A program made the position numbers and the translations under genes. From NCBI RefSeq assembly GCF_002288925.2, contig NW_022098044.1, positions 10,403,100 through 10,467,099 on the forward strand: 64,000 bases of DNA, written 5' to 3'. Below the pieces are notes generated by a model. The model saw only the letters and a program-made list of their open reading frames with translations. It had not been told where the DNA came from and did not search any database. Shown piece by piece: positions 1-10,770 of the stretch; positions within the stretch are counted from its first letter, which is position 1, and each line of letters starts with the position of its first letter. Origin of the DNA: Delphinapterus leucas. Lineage: Eukaryota; Chordata; Mammalia; Artiodactyla; Monodontidae.

Positions 1-189
1 AAGTCAAGGTTATGAAAAGTAATTTCTCCACAATGACATTTTCCCTGTTTTTTCCTGTTTCGTTTAAATAACTAACCATTTCAAGTCTAAATTCAATGCT
101 GTAGAAAGAAAGGGGTTAATGTTACTTGAATCTATGTTCTGACTCTTTAAGGGAAGTCCAATCTGAAGGTTTTCTTAAGCTTTGCTACT

Positions 190-325
190 CAAAATGTTGT
201 CCTCAGACCAGCAGCATTGTTATCACCTGGAAACTTGTTAGAAATGCAGTCTCAGGACTTAGCCCAGACCTACTAAATTAAAATCTGCATTTTAACAACA
301 TTCCCGGGTGATTCATTATACATTG
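190..325. mobile_element. hAT-Charlie DNA transposon remnant (MER5-like), split by a SINE
   Basis: The run from CCTCAGACCAGCAGCAT through CTTGTTAGAAATGCA to TTTTAACAACATTCCCGGGTGATTC follows the MER5A/B consensus. The copy carries the SINE at 326-445 near its end. It lies in AP3S2 intron 1. Confidence 0.65.
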
Positions 326-445
326 AGATTTTTTTTGGCCCTGCCACATGGCTTGCAGAATCTTAGTTCCCCAACCAGGGATTGAAACTGTGCCTTTGGC
401 AGTGAAAGTGCAGAGTCCTAACCACTGGACTGCCAGGGAAATCCC
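326..445 (-). mobile_element. tRNA-derived SINE, short CHR-type copy
   Basis: Read on the - strand it starts GGGATTTCCCTGGCAG (tRNA-like head) and ends in an A-rich tail (the T run near 329). The duplication ATTATACATTG flanks it (315-325 and 446-456). About 120 bases, diverged. Confidence 0.8.
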
Positions 446-488
446 ATTATACATTGGTCACTGGTCTAGAGCTTTTAATTACTTTTGT

Positions 489-610
489 CTTTTTTTTTTT
501 TTTTTTTGGCCATGCAGCATGTAGGATCTTAGTTCCCCGATTAGGGATGGAATCTGAATCCCCTGCATTGAAAGCGCCAAGTCTTAACCACTGGACCTCC
601 AGGGAATCCC
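489..610 (-). mobile_element. tRNA-derived SINE, short CHR-type copy
   Basis: Poly-T of 18 bases, then GGCCATGCAGCATG and a head ending GGGAATCCC. Imperfect duplication TACTTTTGTC / TACTTCTGCC. Only 44 bases after the preceding SINE, same strand. Confidence 0.78.
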
Positions 611-1371
611 TACTTCTGCCTTAATGATTGATTTCTCCCTCCCACTATCCTTTTTTAAAAACCATACTTACTGTGAACTTCATATGTATAAATATAAATC
701 AAATGTGAGTTATCAAGAGATTCCGTCACAGTTGAGCTTTCTGGAGTGTAGTAAGTGAAAAAAGGTGTTTATACCTCTGCAATTGTTCAAGATTCTAATC
801 TGTAAATAGAACATTTTCTGTCTTTCTCTGTAGTACTTTGTTGGTAACACAGCATCTTATATGTAATGTCTGTATTACCAGTACAGAAGATGGCAAATGC
901 AGGTTTTTAAAGCACGTACACGATTACATCTTGACTTCCTTAAAGTGTTAGACCTATTAACGTTTGTTATTTGCCCTGGCATAGATGTTTTCTAGAGTAA
1001 GACAAAATATTTCAGAGCCAGGCCTTCTAGTTATTCTTTGACCTTGTATGAGAGTTTGTCAGTTCTCCTTTCCTTGGTTATTCACAGTAAAGAAATATCA
1101 GCTTACCTATCAGGATGGTAATGGTTAGGGACTAGGTATCTAGGTAAATATACCCTATTTTAATTCCTGTAACAGAGCCTTGTCGTCAGTTTTTCCATAG
1201 ATTCCCCTTTTACTTTTTCTCTACTCATCATTTCTATCTTTTCTGTAAACTGGTACCAAATGTTCAAATCATTCCTAGTTTGGAAGCCCTTGCCTTCCTG
1301 TCCATCCTCACTGATGGGATGTAGTTTTTCAGACTTTCCCACTGATTCACTTTATTTCTTTTATTCCATAG
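611..1371 (+). other. AP3S2 intron 1, right end
   Basis: Apparently unique sequence up to the exon 2 acceptor. No reading frame of note and no repeat I can name. The last 30 bases form the polypyrimidine tract. Confidence 0.6.
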
Positions 1372-1463
1372 CCAGAAGAAATTCAACAGCAGATTATTCG
1401 AGAGACCTTCCATCTAGTTCTCAAGCGGGATGACAACATCTGTAACTTCTTGGAGGGTGGAAG
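1372..1463 (+). CDS. AP3S2: AP3S2 coding exon 2 (residues 24-53 and two bases of codon 54)
   Basis: The exon reads PEEIQQQIIRETFHL, then VLKRDDNICNFLEGG, and ends with two bases (AG) that are completed to Ser by the first base of exon 3. The acceptor is a pyrimidine-rich tract ending in CATAG; the donor is AG/GTAAAT. This is the early part of the longin-like clathrin-adaptor small-chain fold: the helix after the first beta strands and the start of the next strand. The FLEGG motif is typical of the sigma-3 subunits. The exon starts in phase 0, which fits a 69-base coding part of exon 1 upstream. A SINE begins only 37 bases after the donor site. Confidence 0.95.
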
Positions 1464-1499
1464 GTAAATGATCAGTTTTCTCCCCATACATCCACTTTT

Positions 1500-1708
1500 T
1501 TTTTTTTTTCTTTTGTGTTACGCGGGCCTCTCACTGTTGTGGCCTCTCCCGTTGCGGAGCACAGGCTCCGGACGCGCAGGCTCAGTGACCATGGTTCACG
1601 GGCCCAGCCGCTCCACCGCATGTGGGATCTTCCCAGACCGGGGCAAGAACCCATGTCCCCTGCATTGGCAGGTGGACTTTCAACCACTGCGCCACCAGGG
1701 AAGCCCCC
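1500..1708 (-). mobile_element. CHR-2-like SINE (about 209 bp) close to the exon 2 donor
   Basis: Complete copy with poly-T, the GCGGGCCTCTCACTG body and the head GGGCTTCCCTGGTGG (minus strand). The duplication CATACATCCACTTTT occurs at 1485-1499 and 1709-1723. It takes up a third of the 629-base intron 2. Confidence 0.92.
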
Positions 1709-2092
1709 CATACATCCACTTTTGGGTGGCCTTCATCATTATTGCTTCTTCAGGCAGTACTCAAGTGTCAGGTGAGTACCTGATGCAACTTGAGCTGAGC
1801 TGAGCTAAATCTACTCAGGGAGAGACCCAGTTCTGTTTTGGAAGCTGCTAAATGGTTGTGCTTCAGATATTTACAAGTTTGGTGCCTGGGAGGGTGGGCA
1901 GAAGAAAAGGGGAGGTAAAATGGCTTTAGGCACCTCTGCCAAATTTGGTTGCCGTTCACCTGGTAGAAATGGCCTATTGTTTGGCCTGTCCTCCCCCTTT
2001 CTGTTGGGTCCCTTCTCCTCCCTTGGCACAGAGCTTGTCTTTGATATATTCAGTTAAGATATAGGCATTTAAATGTTCCCCATCTTCCACAG

Positions 2093-2204
2093 TTTGATTG
2101 GTGGCTCTGACTACAAACTGATTTATCGGCATTATGCTACCCTCTATTTTGTATTTTGTGTGGATTCATCAGAGAGTGAACTTGGGATCTTGGACCTCAT
2201 CCAG
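2093..2204 (+). CDS. AP3S2: AP3S2 coding exon 3 (residues 54-91)
   Basis: After completing the split Ser codon, the exon reads LIGGSDYKLIYRHYATLYF, then VFCVDSSESELGILDLIQ. The YRHYATLYFVFCVD run is the central beta strand of the AP sigma/longin fold and is among the most conserved stretches in all sigma subunits. The acceptor is TTCCACAG and the donor is CAG/GTATGT. The exon ends in phase 0. Tyr in GGSDYK points to sigma-3B, since sigma-3A has Asn there in the human protein as I recall it. It is separated from exon 2 by only 629 bases, a third of which is a SINE. Confidence 0.96.
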
Positions 2205-2389
2205 GTATGTGTAGCAGGTAATGATGGCAGCCACTTCAGAGAGTTTGCATGGGATTTTTGAGTAACCATCTGTAGATCCTTTTGTCAGTCTCTTTTTTGA
2301 TACTTGGTGAAAGTTACTAGATGTCCACCAGATGGTGCTATGAGAAAGCTCCTTAGCAACCTTTAAAAATTCTTAGAGATTCTTCTCCA

Positions 2390-3160
2390 GCCCTCTCACT
2401 CCCTTAGTTTTCTTATACGAGGCAGAGTCCTAACCAGTTCTTATACCAGTTCCAATGTGTGTACTCACCCCCACCCCAAGCAATTAACTCAGTTCTCCAT
2501 GGACAGTAACCAGGTGTCCCATAAATTTGCTCAATTCTGACACTGTCTACCTGGAGATAGATACCAGTCTCAAGTCCAGGTTGTCTGTCACCTGTGCGTC
2601 TGACTGACAGCATATAGCTTGAAGATTTCCATGATTTCCTCCTCAGGTTCAGTTTATTTGCTAGAGTGGCTCGCAGAACTTTCTAGAGAAACATTTTACT
2701 TACTAGTTTACCAGCTTAATTTAAAAGGGTATAACTTAGGAACAGCCAGATGGAAGATGGGGAAAGGGCGTGGAGTTTCTATGCCCTCTTCAGGCACGCA
2801 ACTCTCCTCGAATATCCACATGTTTACTAGCTTGGAAACTCTCCGAACCCTGTCCCTTTTGGGTTTTAAGGAGGCCTCTTTGCATAGGCATGATTGATTA
2901 AATCATTGGCCATTGGTGACTGATTGAGTTTGCAGCCCCTCTCCCCTCCCCAGAGGTCTGGAAGTAGGACTGAAAGTTCCCACAATCACATGGTTGGTTC
3001 CTCTGGCAACCAGTCCCCATTCCTGGGTGCTTTCCAAAAGTCACCTTATTAACAGAACAAAAGGTACCTTTATCACTTAGGAAGTTCCAAGGTTTTTAGG
3101 AGCCCTGTGCCAGATACAAGGATGAATACCAAATATTTCTCATTATAAGTTACAGTGTCA
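2390..3160. mobile_element. Old LTR-type retroelement remnant, family not fixed
   Basis: The stretch from GTGGCTCGCAGAAC through CATGATTGATTAAATC and GGCCATTGGTGACTGA to AATCACATGGTTGG matches a common mammalian LTR-class interspersed repeat by memory. I cannot name the subfamily. No coding remnant is seen. Confidence 0.5.
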
Positions 3161-3724
3161 CATCATGTTTTAAGATTTTTTTCAAGTATCAAACTAAATG
3201 ACATTTAAAAATGCATACTTTGTATTTTCAGTTGTAACTCTAGCCTAAAGCAAAGAAGCTTGATGTTTTATCTAGTCTGACCAATCTTGACATAGGTAAA
3301 CATGTTTTTTTAGGCTTTTTGAAAATTAGAAATGGCTTATAGATTTCTTTTCATTACTTTCATGGAAACTGAGATATGTAGGGACCCTGTACTGGGAACT
3401 ATTAATTTAGTACAATTCCGTCATTTTGTACATGATATTCTAGATAGGCTTTAAGAGTGACTTGAACAAGTTAAGTTGAAAGCACTCAGAAGGAGCATGC
3501 ATTAAAACCTAATAACAATTATAGAAAACTCTAGCTATAGATTATAAAATTTACATGCTTAATAACTATATTTTATTTTGTTAAGATAAAATTAAAGAAG
3601 CTAAATTTAATATACCTTGGGACAAATAAATGGAAATTTTAAATGTGTATTTTTATTTCAGATATACTACACTCTTCCAAAAAGTTATATACTTGGACAT
3701 AGCAATTTTTAAATTTTATTTTAT
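3161..3724 (+). other. AT-rich intron 3 sequence, nothing recognised
   Basis: Low-GC sequence with no open frame and no repeat I can name, running into the L1 tail. Confidence 0.5.
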
Positions 3725-3772
3725 TATTTTCTTTTAAATTTTATTTATTTATTTTTATACAGCAGGTTCTTT

Positions 3773-3998
3773 TTTTTAAATTTTTTATTATTTTAATTTT
3801 TTTTTTGAGGTACGCGGGCCTCTCACTGCGGTGGCCTCTCCCGTTGCGGAGCACAGGCTCCGGACGCACAGGCTCAGCGGCCATGGCTCACGGGCCCAGC
3901 CGCTTCGCGGCATGTGGGATCTTCCCAGACCGGGGCACGAACCCATGTCCCCTGCATCGGCAGGCAGACTCTCAACCACTGCGCCACCACGGAAGCCC
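3773..3998 (-). mobile_element. CHR-2-like SINE inserted in the L1 3' UTR
   Basis: Complete copy. The duplication TACAGCAGGTTCTT at 3758-3771 and 3999-4012 is original L1 sequence, which proves insertion into the L1. Confidence 0.92.
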
Positions 3999-4617
3999 TA
4001 CAGCAGGTTCTTATTAGTTAGCTATTTTGTACACATTAGTGTATGTATGTCAATCCCAATCTCCCAATTCATCCCACCCTCTTTCCCTCCTTAGCGTCCA
4101 TACGTTTGTTCTCTACATCTGTGTCTCTGTTTCTGCCTTGCAAACCAGTTCATTTGTACCATTTTTCTAGATTCCACATATATGCGTTAATATACGATAT
4201 TTGTTTTTCTCTTTCTGACTTACTTCACTCTGTATGACAGTCTCTAGGTCCATCCACATCTCTACAAGTCACCGAACTTTGTTCCTTTTTATGGCTGAGT
4301 AACATTCCATTGTATATATGTACCACATCTTCTTTATCCATTCGTCTGTCGATGGGCATTTAGGTTGCTTCCATGATGGCTATTGAAAATAGTGCTGCAG
4401 TGAACATTGGGGTGCATGTGTCTTTTTGAATTATGGTTTTCTCTGGGTACATGCCCAGCAGTGGGATTGCTGGCTCATATGGTAATTCTGTTTTTAGTTT
4501 TTTAAGGAGCCTCCATTCTGTCCTCCATAGTGGCTATATCAGTTTACATTCCCACCAGCAGTGCAAGAGGGTTCCCTTTTCTCCACACCCTCTCCAGCAC
4601 TTTTTTGTAGATTTTCT

Positions 4618-4970
4618 TTCTTTCTTTTTTTTAAAATTAATTAATTAATTTTTGGCTGTGTTGGGTCTTCGTTGCTGTGCATGGACTTTCTCTAGTTGCA
4701 GCGAGCGGGGGCTTGGTTGCGGTGCGCAGGCTTCTCACAGCAGTGGCTTCTCTTGTTGTGGAGCATGTGCTCTAGGTGCAAGGGCTTCAGTAGTTGTGGC
4801 ATGCAGGCTCCGTAGTTGTGGCTCACAGGCTCCAGAGCGCATGCTCAGCAGTTGTGGCTCATGGACCTAGTTGCTCTGTGGCATGTGGGATCTTCCCGGA
4901 CCAGGGCTTGAACCCGTGTCCCCGGCATTGGCAGGAGGACTCTTAACCACTGCACCACCAGGGCAGTCTC
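4618..4970 (-). mobile_element. Long-form CHR SINE inserted in the L1
   Basis: A T-rich tail is followed by TTGGCTGTGTTGGGTCTTCG, repeated AGTAGTTGTGG units and the tRNA-like head. The duplication TTTGTAGATTTTCT (4604-4617, 4975-4988) flanks it. Confidence 0.9.
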
Positions 4971-5484
4971 ATTGTTTGTAGATTTTCTGATGATGTCCAT
5001 TCTAACCAGTGTGAGGTGATAACCTCATTGTAGTTTTGATTTGCATTTCTCTAATCATTAGTGATGCTGAGCAGCTTTTCATGTGCCTCTTGGCTCTCTG
5101 TATGTCTTCTTTGGAGAAACGTCTATTTAGGTCTTCGACCCATTTTCTGGTTGGGTTGTTTGTTTTTTTAATGTTGAGCTGCATGAGCTGATTATATATT
5201 TTGGAGATTAATCCTTTGTCCATTGATTCATTTGCAAATGTTTTCTCCCATTCTGAGGGTTGTCCTTTCGTCTTGTTTATAGTTTCCTTTGCTGTGCAAA
5301 AGCTTTTGAGTTTCATTAGGTCCCATTTATTTATTTTTGTTTTTAATACCATTACTCTAGGAGGTGGGTCAAAAAAAGATCTTGCTGTGATTTATGTCAA
5401 AGAGTGTTCTCCCTATGTTTTCCTCTAAGAGTTTTATAGTGTTCAGTCTCACATTTAGTTCTTTAATCTGTTTTGAGTTTATTT

Positions 5485-5700
5485 ATTTATTTATTTATTT
5501 ATTTTTTGCTGTATGCGGGCCTCTCACTGTTGTGGCCTCCCTCGTTGCGGAGCACAGGCTCCGGACACGCAGGCTCAGCAGCCATGGCTCACGGGCCCAG
5601 CTGCTCCGTGGCATGTGCGATCTTCCCGGACCAGGGCACGAACCCGTGTCCCCTGCATCGGCAGGTGGACTGTCAACCACTGCACCACCAGGGAAGCCCC
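5485..5700 (-). mobile_element. CHR-2-like SINE inserted in L1 ORF2
   Basis: Complete copy with an ATTT-repeat tail. TTTGAGTTTATTT occurs on both sides (about 5472 and 5701). Confidence 0.9.
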
Positions 5701-6221
5701 TTTGAGTTTATTTTTGTGTATGGTGTTGGGGAGTGTTCTAATTTCATTCTTTTTCCTGTAGCTGCCCAATTTTCCCAGGACCATTTATTGAAGAGACTGT
5801 CTTTTCTCCATTGTATATCCTTGCCTCCTTTGTCATAGATTAGTTGACCATAGGTGCGTGGGTTTATCTCTGGGCTTTCTGTCCTGGTCCATTGATCTAT
5901 ATTTCTGTTTCTGTGCCAGTACCATATTGTCTTTATTACTGTAGCTTTGTAATGTAGTCTGTAGTCAGGGAGTCTTATTCCTTCAGCTCCTTTATTTCCC
6001 TCAAGATTGATTTGGCTATTCGGGGTCTTTTGTGTCTCCATACAGATTTTAAGATTTTTTTGTTCTGGTTCCGTAAAAAATGCCATAGGTAGTTTGGTAG
6101 GGATTGCATTGAATCTGTAGATTGCCTTGTGTAGTATACTCATTTTCAGAGTATTGATTCTTCCAATCCAATAACGTGGTATATCTCTCCATCTGTTTGT
6201 GTCATCTTTGATTTCTTTCAT
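5701..6221 (-). pseudogene. L1 ORF2p C-terminal region remnant
   Basis: The piece [39 protein letters not shown] and [20 protein letters not shown] is the conserved region after the RT domain of L1 ORF2. The open frame runs on into the SINE at 5485-5700, where the L1 match stops. The ORF2 end continues beyond the SINE at about 5000-5480 ([19 protein letters not shown]). Confidence 0.85.
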
Positions 6222-6446
6222 CGGTGTCTTACAGTTTTCTGAGTAGTTCTTTTACCTCCTTAGGTAGGTTTATTCCTAGGTATTTTATTCTTTTTGCTGC
6301 AATGGTGAATGGGATTGTTTCCTTAATTTCTTTCTGATCTTTCATTGTTAGTGTATAGGAATGCAAGAGATTTCTGTGCATTTATTTTGTATCCTGCAAC
6401 TTTACCAAGTTCATTGATTAGCTCTAGTAGTTTTCTGGTGGCATCT

Positions 6447-6976
6447 TTAGGATTCTGTATGTAATAGTATCGTGTATTCTGCAAACAGTGACAGTTTTAC
6501 TTCTTCTTTTCCAATTTGTATTCCTTTTATTTCTTTTTCTTCTCTGATTGCCATGGCTAGGACTTTGAAGACTATGTTGAATAATAGTGGCAAGAGTGGA
6601 CATCCTTGTCTTATTCCTGATCTTAGAGAAAATGCTTTCAGTTTTTCACCATTGAGAATGATGTTTGCTGTGGGTTTGTCGTATATGTCCTTTATTATGT
6701 TGAGGTAGGTTCCCTCTGTGCTCACTTTCTGGAGAGTTTTTATCATAAATGGGTGTTGAATTTTGTCAAAGCTTTTTCTGCATCTGTTGAGATGATCATA
6801 TGGTTTTTATTCTTCAATTTGTTAATATGGTGTATCACATTGATTGATTTGTGTATTTTGAAGAATCCTTGCATCCCTGGGATAAATCCCACTTGATCAT
6901 GGTGTATGATCCTTTTAATGTGTTGTTGGATTCTGTTTGCTAGTATTTTGCCGAGGATTTTTGCATCTATATTCAT
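6447..6976 (-). pseudogene. L1 ORF2p reverse transcriptase remnant with lost active-site acids
   Basis: Two overlapping pieces cover the RT core. The right piece has [33 protein letters not shown] and [14 protein letters not shown]; the left has [16 protein letters not shown] and [20 protein letters not shown]. In active L1 elements the last motif contains FADD, whose two Asp residues bind metal; here it reads FAEY. A frame break separates the pieces. The enzyme is therefore dead on two counts. Confidence 0.88.
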
Positions 6977-7212
6977 CAGTGATATTGGCCTGTAATTTTC
7001 TTTCTTTGTGACATCTTTGTCTGGTTTTTGTATCAGGGTGATGGTGGCCTCGTAGAATGAGTTTGGGAGTGTTCCTTCCTCTGCAATTTTTTGGAAGAGT
7101 TTGAGAAGGATGGGTGTTAGCTCTTCTCTAAATGTTTGATAGAATTCACCTGTTAGGCCATCTGGTCCTGGACTTTTGTTTGTTTTCTTTGATTTCTTCA
7201 GTGATCTCTTGG

Positions 7213-7563
7213 TTATTTAGTAACGTATTGTTTAGCCTTCACGTGTTTGTGTGTTTTACATTTTTTTTCCCTGTAATTTATTTCTAATCTCATAGCATTG
7301 TGGTCAGAAAAGATGCTTGATATGATTTCAGTTTTCTTAAATTTACCGAGCCTTGATTTGTGACCCAAGCTGTTATCTATCCTGGAGAATGTTCTGTGTG
7401 CACTTGAGAAGAAAGTGTAATCTGCTGTTTTCGGATGGAATGTCCTATAAATATCAATTAAATCTGTCTGGTCTATTGTATCATTTAAAGCTTGTGTTTC
7501 CTTATTAATTTTCTGTCTGGATGATCTGTCCATTGGTGTAAGTGAGGTGTTAACATCCCCCAC
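7213..7563 (-). pseudogene. L1 ORF2p endonuclease remnant
   Basis: The 116-residue piece MGDVNTSLTPMDRSSRQKIN ... SIFSDHNAMRLEIN is the second half of the apurinic-type endonuclease domain. The catalytic GDFN motif reads GDVN here. The SDH motif near the end (SIFSDHNA) is kept. The domain is cut off from the upstream catalytic residues by frame breaks, so it is not active. Confidence 0.85.
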
Positions 7564-7990
7564 TATTATTGTGTTACTGTTGATTTCCTTTTATATAGCT
7601 GTTAGCATTTGCCTTATGTATTGTGGTGCTCCTTTGTTGGGTGCATATATATTTATAATTGTTATATCTTCTTCTTGGATTGATCCCATGATCATTATGT
7701 AGTGTCCTTCCTTGTCTCTTGTAGCATTCTTTATTTTAAAGTCTATTTTATCTGATATGAGCATTGTTACTCCAGCTTTCTTTTGATTTCCATTTGCACG
7801 GGAAATCTTTTTCTATCCCCTCACCTTCAGTCTGTATGTGTCCCTAGGTCTGAAGTGGGTCTCTTGTAGACAACATATATATGGGTCTTGTTTTTGTATC
7901 CACTCAGTGAGCCTGTGTCTTTTGGTTCGAGTATTTAATCCATTCACATTTAAGGTAGTTATTGATATGTATTTTCCTATTACCATTTTC

Positions 7991-8443
7991 TTAATTGTTT
8001 TGGGTTTGTTTTTGTAGGTCCTTTTCTTCTCCTGTGTTTCCCATGAGAAGGCCCTTCAGCATTTGTTGTAGAGCTGGTTTGGTGGTTCTGAATTCTCTTA
8101 GGTTTTGCTTGTCTTTAAAGCTTTTGATTTCTCCATCAAATCTGAATGAGATCCTTGCCGGGTAGAGTAATCTTGGTTGTAGGTTCTTCCCTTTCATCAC
8201 TTTAAATATATCGTGCCACTCCCTTCTGGCTTGTAGAGTTTCTTCTGAGAAATCAGCTGTTAACCTTATGGGAGTTCCCTTGTATGTTATTTGTCGTTTT
8301 TCCCTTGTTGCTTTTAATAATTTTTCTTTGTCTTTAACTTTTGTCAGTTTGATTACTATGTGTCTTGGCGTGTTTCTCCTTGGGTTTATCCTGCCTGGGA
8401 CTCTCTGTGCTTCCTGGAGTTGGGTAGCTATTTCCTTTCCCAT
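7991..8443 (-). pseudogene. L1 ORF1p remnant (RRM and C-terminal domain)
   Basis: A 150-residue open piece contains HIVIKLTKVKDKEKLLKAT, YKGTPIRLTADFSEETLQAR and RREWHDIFKVMKGKNLQPRL, which belong to the RNA-recognition and C-terminal domains of the L1 nucleic-acid chaperone. The N-terminal coiled-coil half lies in other frames up to about 8940. A normal ORF1p is about 300-340 residues, so this copy cannot make a full protein. It ends at QTQNN with a stop, close to the natural ORF1 end. Confidence 0.85.
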
Positions 8444-9217
8444 GTTAGGGAAGTTTTAGGGAAGTTTTCAAATGTAATCTCTTTAAATATTTTCTTGGGT
8501 CCTGTCTCTCTCCTCCTTCTGGGATGCCTATAATGTGAATGTTGGTGCATTTAATGTTGTCCCAGAGGTCTCTTAGGCTGTCTTCATTTCCTTTCATTTT
8601 TTTTTTTCTTTATTCTGTTCCATAGCAGTGAATTCCACCACTCTGTCTTCCAGGTCACTTATCCATTTTTCTGTCACAGTTATTCTGCTATTGATTCCTT
8701 CTAGTGTATTTTTCATTTCAGTTATTGTATTGTTCATCTCTGTTTGTTCTTTAATTCTTCTAGGTGTTTATTCTTTAATTCTTCTAGGTCTTTGTTAAAT
8801 ATTTCTTGCTTTTTCTCGATCTTTGCCTCCATTCTTTTTCTGAGGTCCTGGATCATCTTCACTGTCATTATTCTGAATTCTTTTTCTGGAAGGTTGCCTA
8901 TCTCCACTTCATTTATTGTTTTTCTGGGGTTTTATCTTATTCTTTCATCTGGTACATAGTCCTCTGCTTTTTCATTTTGTCTATCTTTCTCTGCATGTGG
9001 TTTTCGTCCCACATGCTGCAGGATTGTAGTTCTTGCTTCTTTTGTCTCCCCTCTCTTACGTTTTATTTATTTATTTACACCCATTCACGTTCAGAAAATG
9101 ACTTAAAATGGTTAGTTTTAAATTTTCATATAGTATATTCACTTATCATATATAAAAATATAAATAAATACTAGAAACATCCAAAAAAGATTCATCTCTA
9201 AGATAATTTTAAATGCT

Positions 9218-9626
9218 TTTTTTTTTTGGCTGCATTGGGTCTTTGTTGCTGCCTGTGGGCTTTCTCTAGTTGCGGTGAGTGGGGGCTACTCTTCTGAGTG
9301 GGCTTCTCATTGCAGTGGCTTCTTTTGTTGCAGAGCACGGGCTCTAGGCATGCAGGCTTCAGTAGTTGCAGTGCGCGGGCTTTAGTATTTGCAGCATGCA
9401 GGCTCAGTAGTTGTGGCACGCAGGCCCTAGAGTGCATGGGCTTCAGTAGTTGTGGCACGTGGGCTCAGTAGTTGTGGCGTGTGGGCTCTAGTGCTCAGGC
9501 TCAGTAGTTGTGGCGGACGGACTTAGTTGCTCCGCAGCATGTGGGATCTTCCCAGACCAGGGATCGAACCCATGTCCCCTGCATTGGCAGGCAGATTCTT
9601 AACCACTGCACCACCAGGGAAGTCCC
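9218..9626 (-). mobile_element. Long-form CHR SINE
   Basis: About 409 bases, longer than its relatives because of extra AGTAGTTGTGGC units. Duplication TTTAAATGCTTT at 9208-9219 and 9627-9638. Confidence 0.9.
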
Positions 9627-9667
9627 TTTAAATGCTTTCTTAACACCTGAGTTCGATTGGACATTGA

Positions 9668-9766
9668 GAGTCAATGTGGCATAACAGGAAGAGCTCAAGA
9701 TCTAGAATCAGAAAACCTGGATTTGAATCATGGATCCACCATCTGATATAGAACTACTAGGTTGTA
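9668..9766 (+). mobile_element. MIR SINE fragment interrupted by an L1 end
   Basis: GAGCTCAAGATCTAGAATCAG followed by CCTGGATTTGAATC is the tRNA-related part of MIR. The copy is split by the L1 3' end that follows. Confidence 0.6.
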
Positions 9767-10087
9767 AAAATGGAACAGACTTACAGGTACAGAGAACAAA
9801 TGGGTGGTTGCCAGAGGGAAGGGGGATGGAGGTGGAGGGCAAAATAGGTGAAGGGGATTAAGAGGTACAAACCTCCAGTTATAAAATAAATGAGCCACAA
9901 AGATATAATATACGGCTTAAGGAATATAGTCAATAATATTTTAATAACTTTGTTTTGAAAGAGATGGTTGCTAGACTTACCTTGGTGATTGTATCATAAT
10001 GTATGCAAATGTCAAATCACTATGTAGTATATCTGAAACTAACATAATGTTGTATGTCAACTGTATTTCAACTAAAAAAACCCGAAA
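9767..10087 (+). mobile_element. L1 3' end, 5'-truncated
   Basis: The sequence GGTGGTTGCCAGAGG ... TGTATGTCAACTG ... AACTAAAAAAA is an L1 3' UTR with a tail. The duplication ACTAGGTTGTA occurs before (ending 9766) and after (10089-10099) it. Confidence 0.8.
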
Positions 10088-10099
10088 TACTAGGTTGTA

Positions 10100-10758
10100 G
10101 AATTCAGTTGTGACAATGTACTGTATATTATTGTACACTGTAGAATGCTATAGGAATGTGCATATAATAAGTGTATTAGAAAATAAAGGTAAAATATATA
10201 GTGGTAATATATATTTAAAATTGAGATGCAGTTATTAGAGGAGATGCACTTCAAGACAAAAGAGAAATGCATATTAACAAGACAGAATGAGAAGTGTAAC
10301 TTTATAATGTCATGGACATTTATTAAATACTTAGCATGCACTGGATTTGGGAAGATAGATAAAGAAAAGGTAAAAATAATAGGAACTAAGAGTTTTCATC
10401 ATTGAAAAGACAATAAAATCAGTAAATAGTTTTCCTAATATAAAGAGGATAAAAGTCAGAAATAGAAAACATTAAAATGTTTTAGCGGATGATATACATA
10501 GTTATAATGCCAATATATTTGAAATAGCTGACCTCAAAAAATAAATATCCAAAGACCCTGAATCCAATATCAGGATGAAATAAGAAAGGTAAAATGAAAA
10601 ACTGACTCCCTAATAGACTCAGTAGATTTTAGTACAGTAAGACCTCTATTATGTAAGTTATTTTTTAGACTCAGACTAAAAAATCATACTGCTTAAGTGT
10701 ATTTTATGGAGTAAATTGGTTATGATCCAAAAGCTTCTCACAAAGAAAATGTGAGTCA
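10100..10758 (+). other. AT-rich intron 3 sequence, nothing recognised
   Basis: No open frame, splice-site pair or repeat I can name. Possibly very old L1. Confidence 0.45.
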
Positions 10759-10770
10759 GATACTGCATTT

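Larger units (their letters stand above)
3725..9055 (-). mobile_element. LINE-1, nearly full-length, dead, with three nested SINEs
   Basis: Read on the - strand it holds, in order, an ORF1 region (about 8940-7991), the ORF2 endonuclease, reverse transcriptase and C-terminal region (about 7600-5000), and the 3' UTR ending in an A-rich tail near 3725. Every frame is broken several times. SINEs at 3773-3998, 4618-4970 and 5485-5700 interrupt it and each splits a contiguous L1 sequence, so they are younger. The 5' end near 9055 lacks a recognisable 5' UTR promoter, so the copy is 5'-truncated. It lies antisense in AP3S2 intron 3. Confidence 0.9.

Noticed and set aside
1468..1803. Many 60-120 codon frames with MAHGPSRSAACGIF or GSCPGPGRSHMPRSG
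   Set aside because: These are the standard translations of the CHR-2-like SINE body and head in different frames. They repeat at every copy.
9218..9626. Tandem-like AGTAGTTGTGG units as a possible CRISPR or satellite array
   Set aside because: Internal repeat units of the long-form CHR SINE; flanked by a target-site duplication and found in every long copy.
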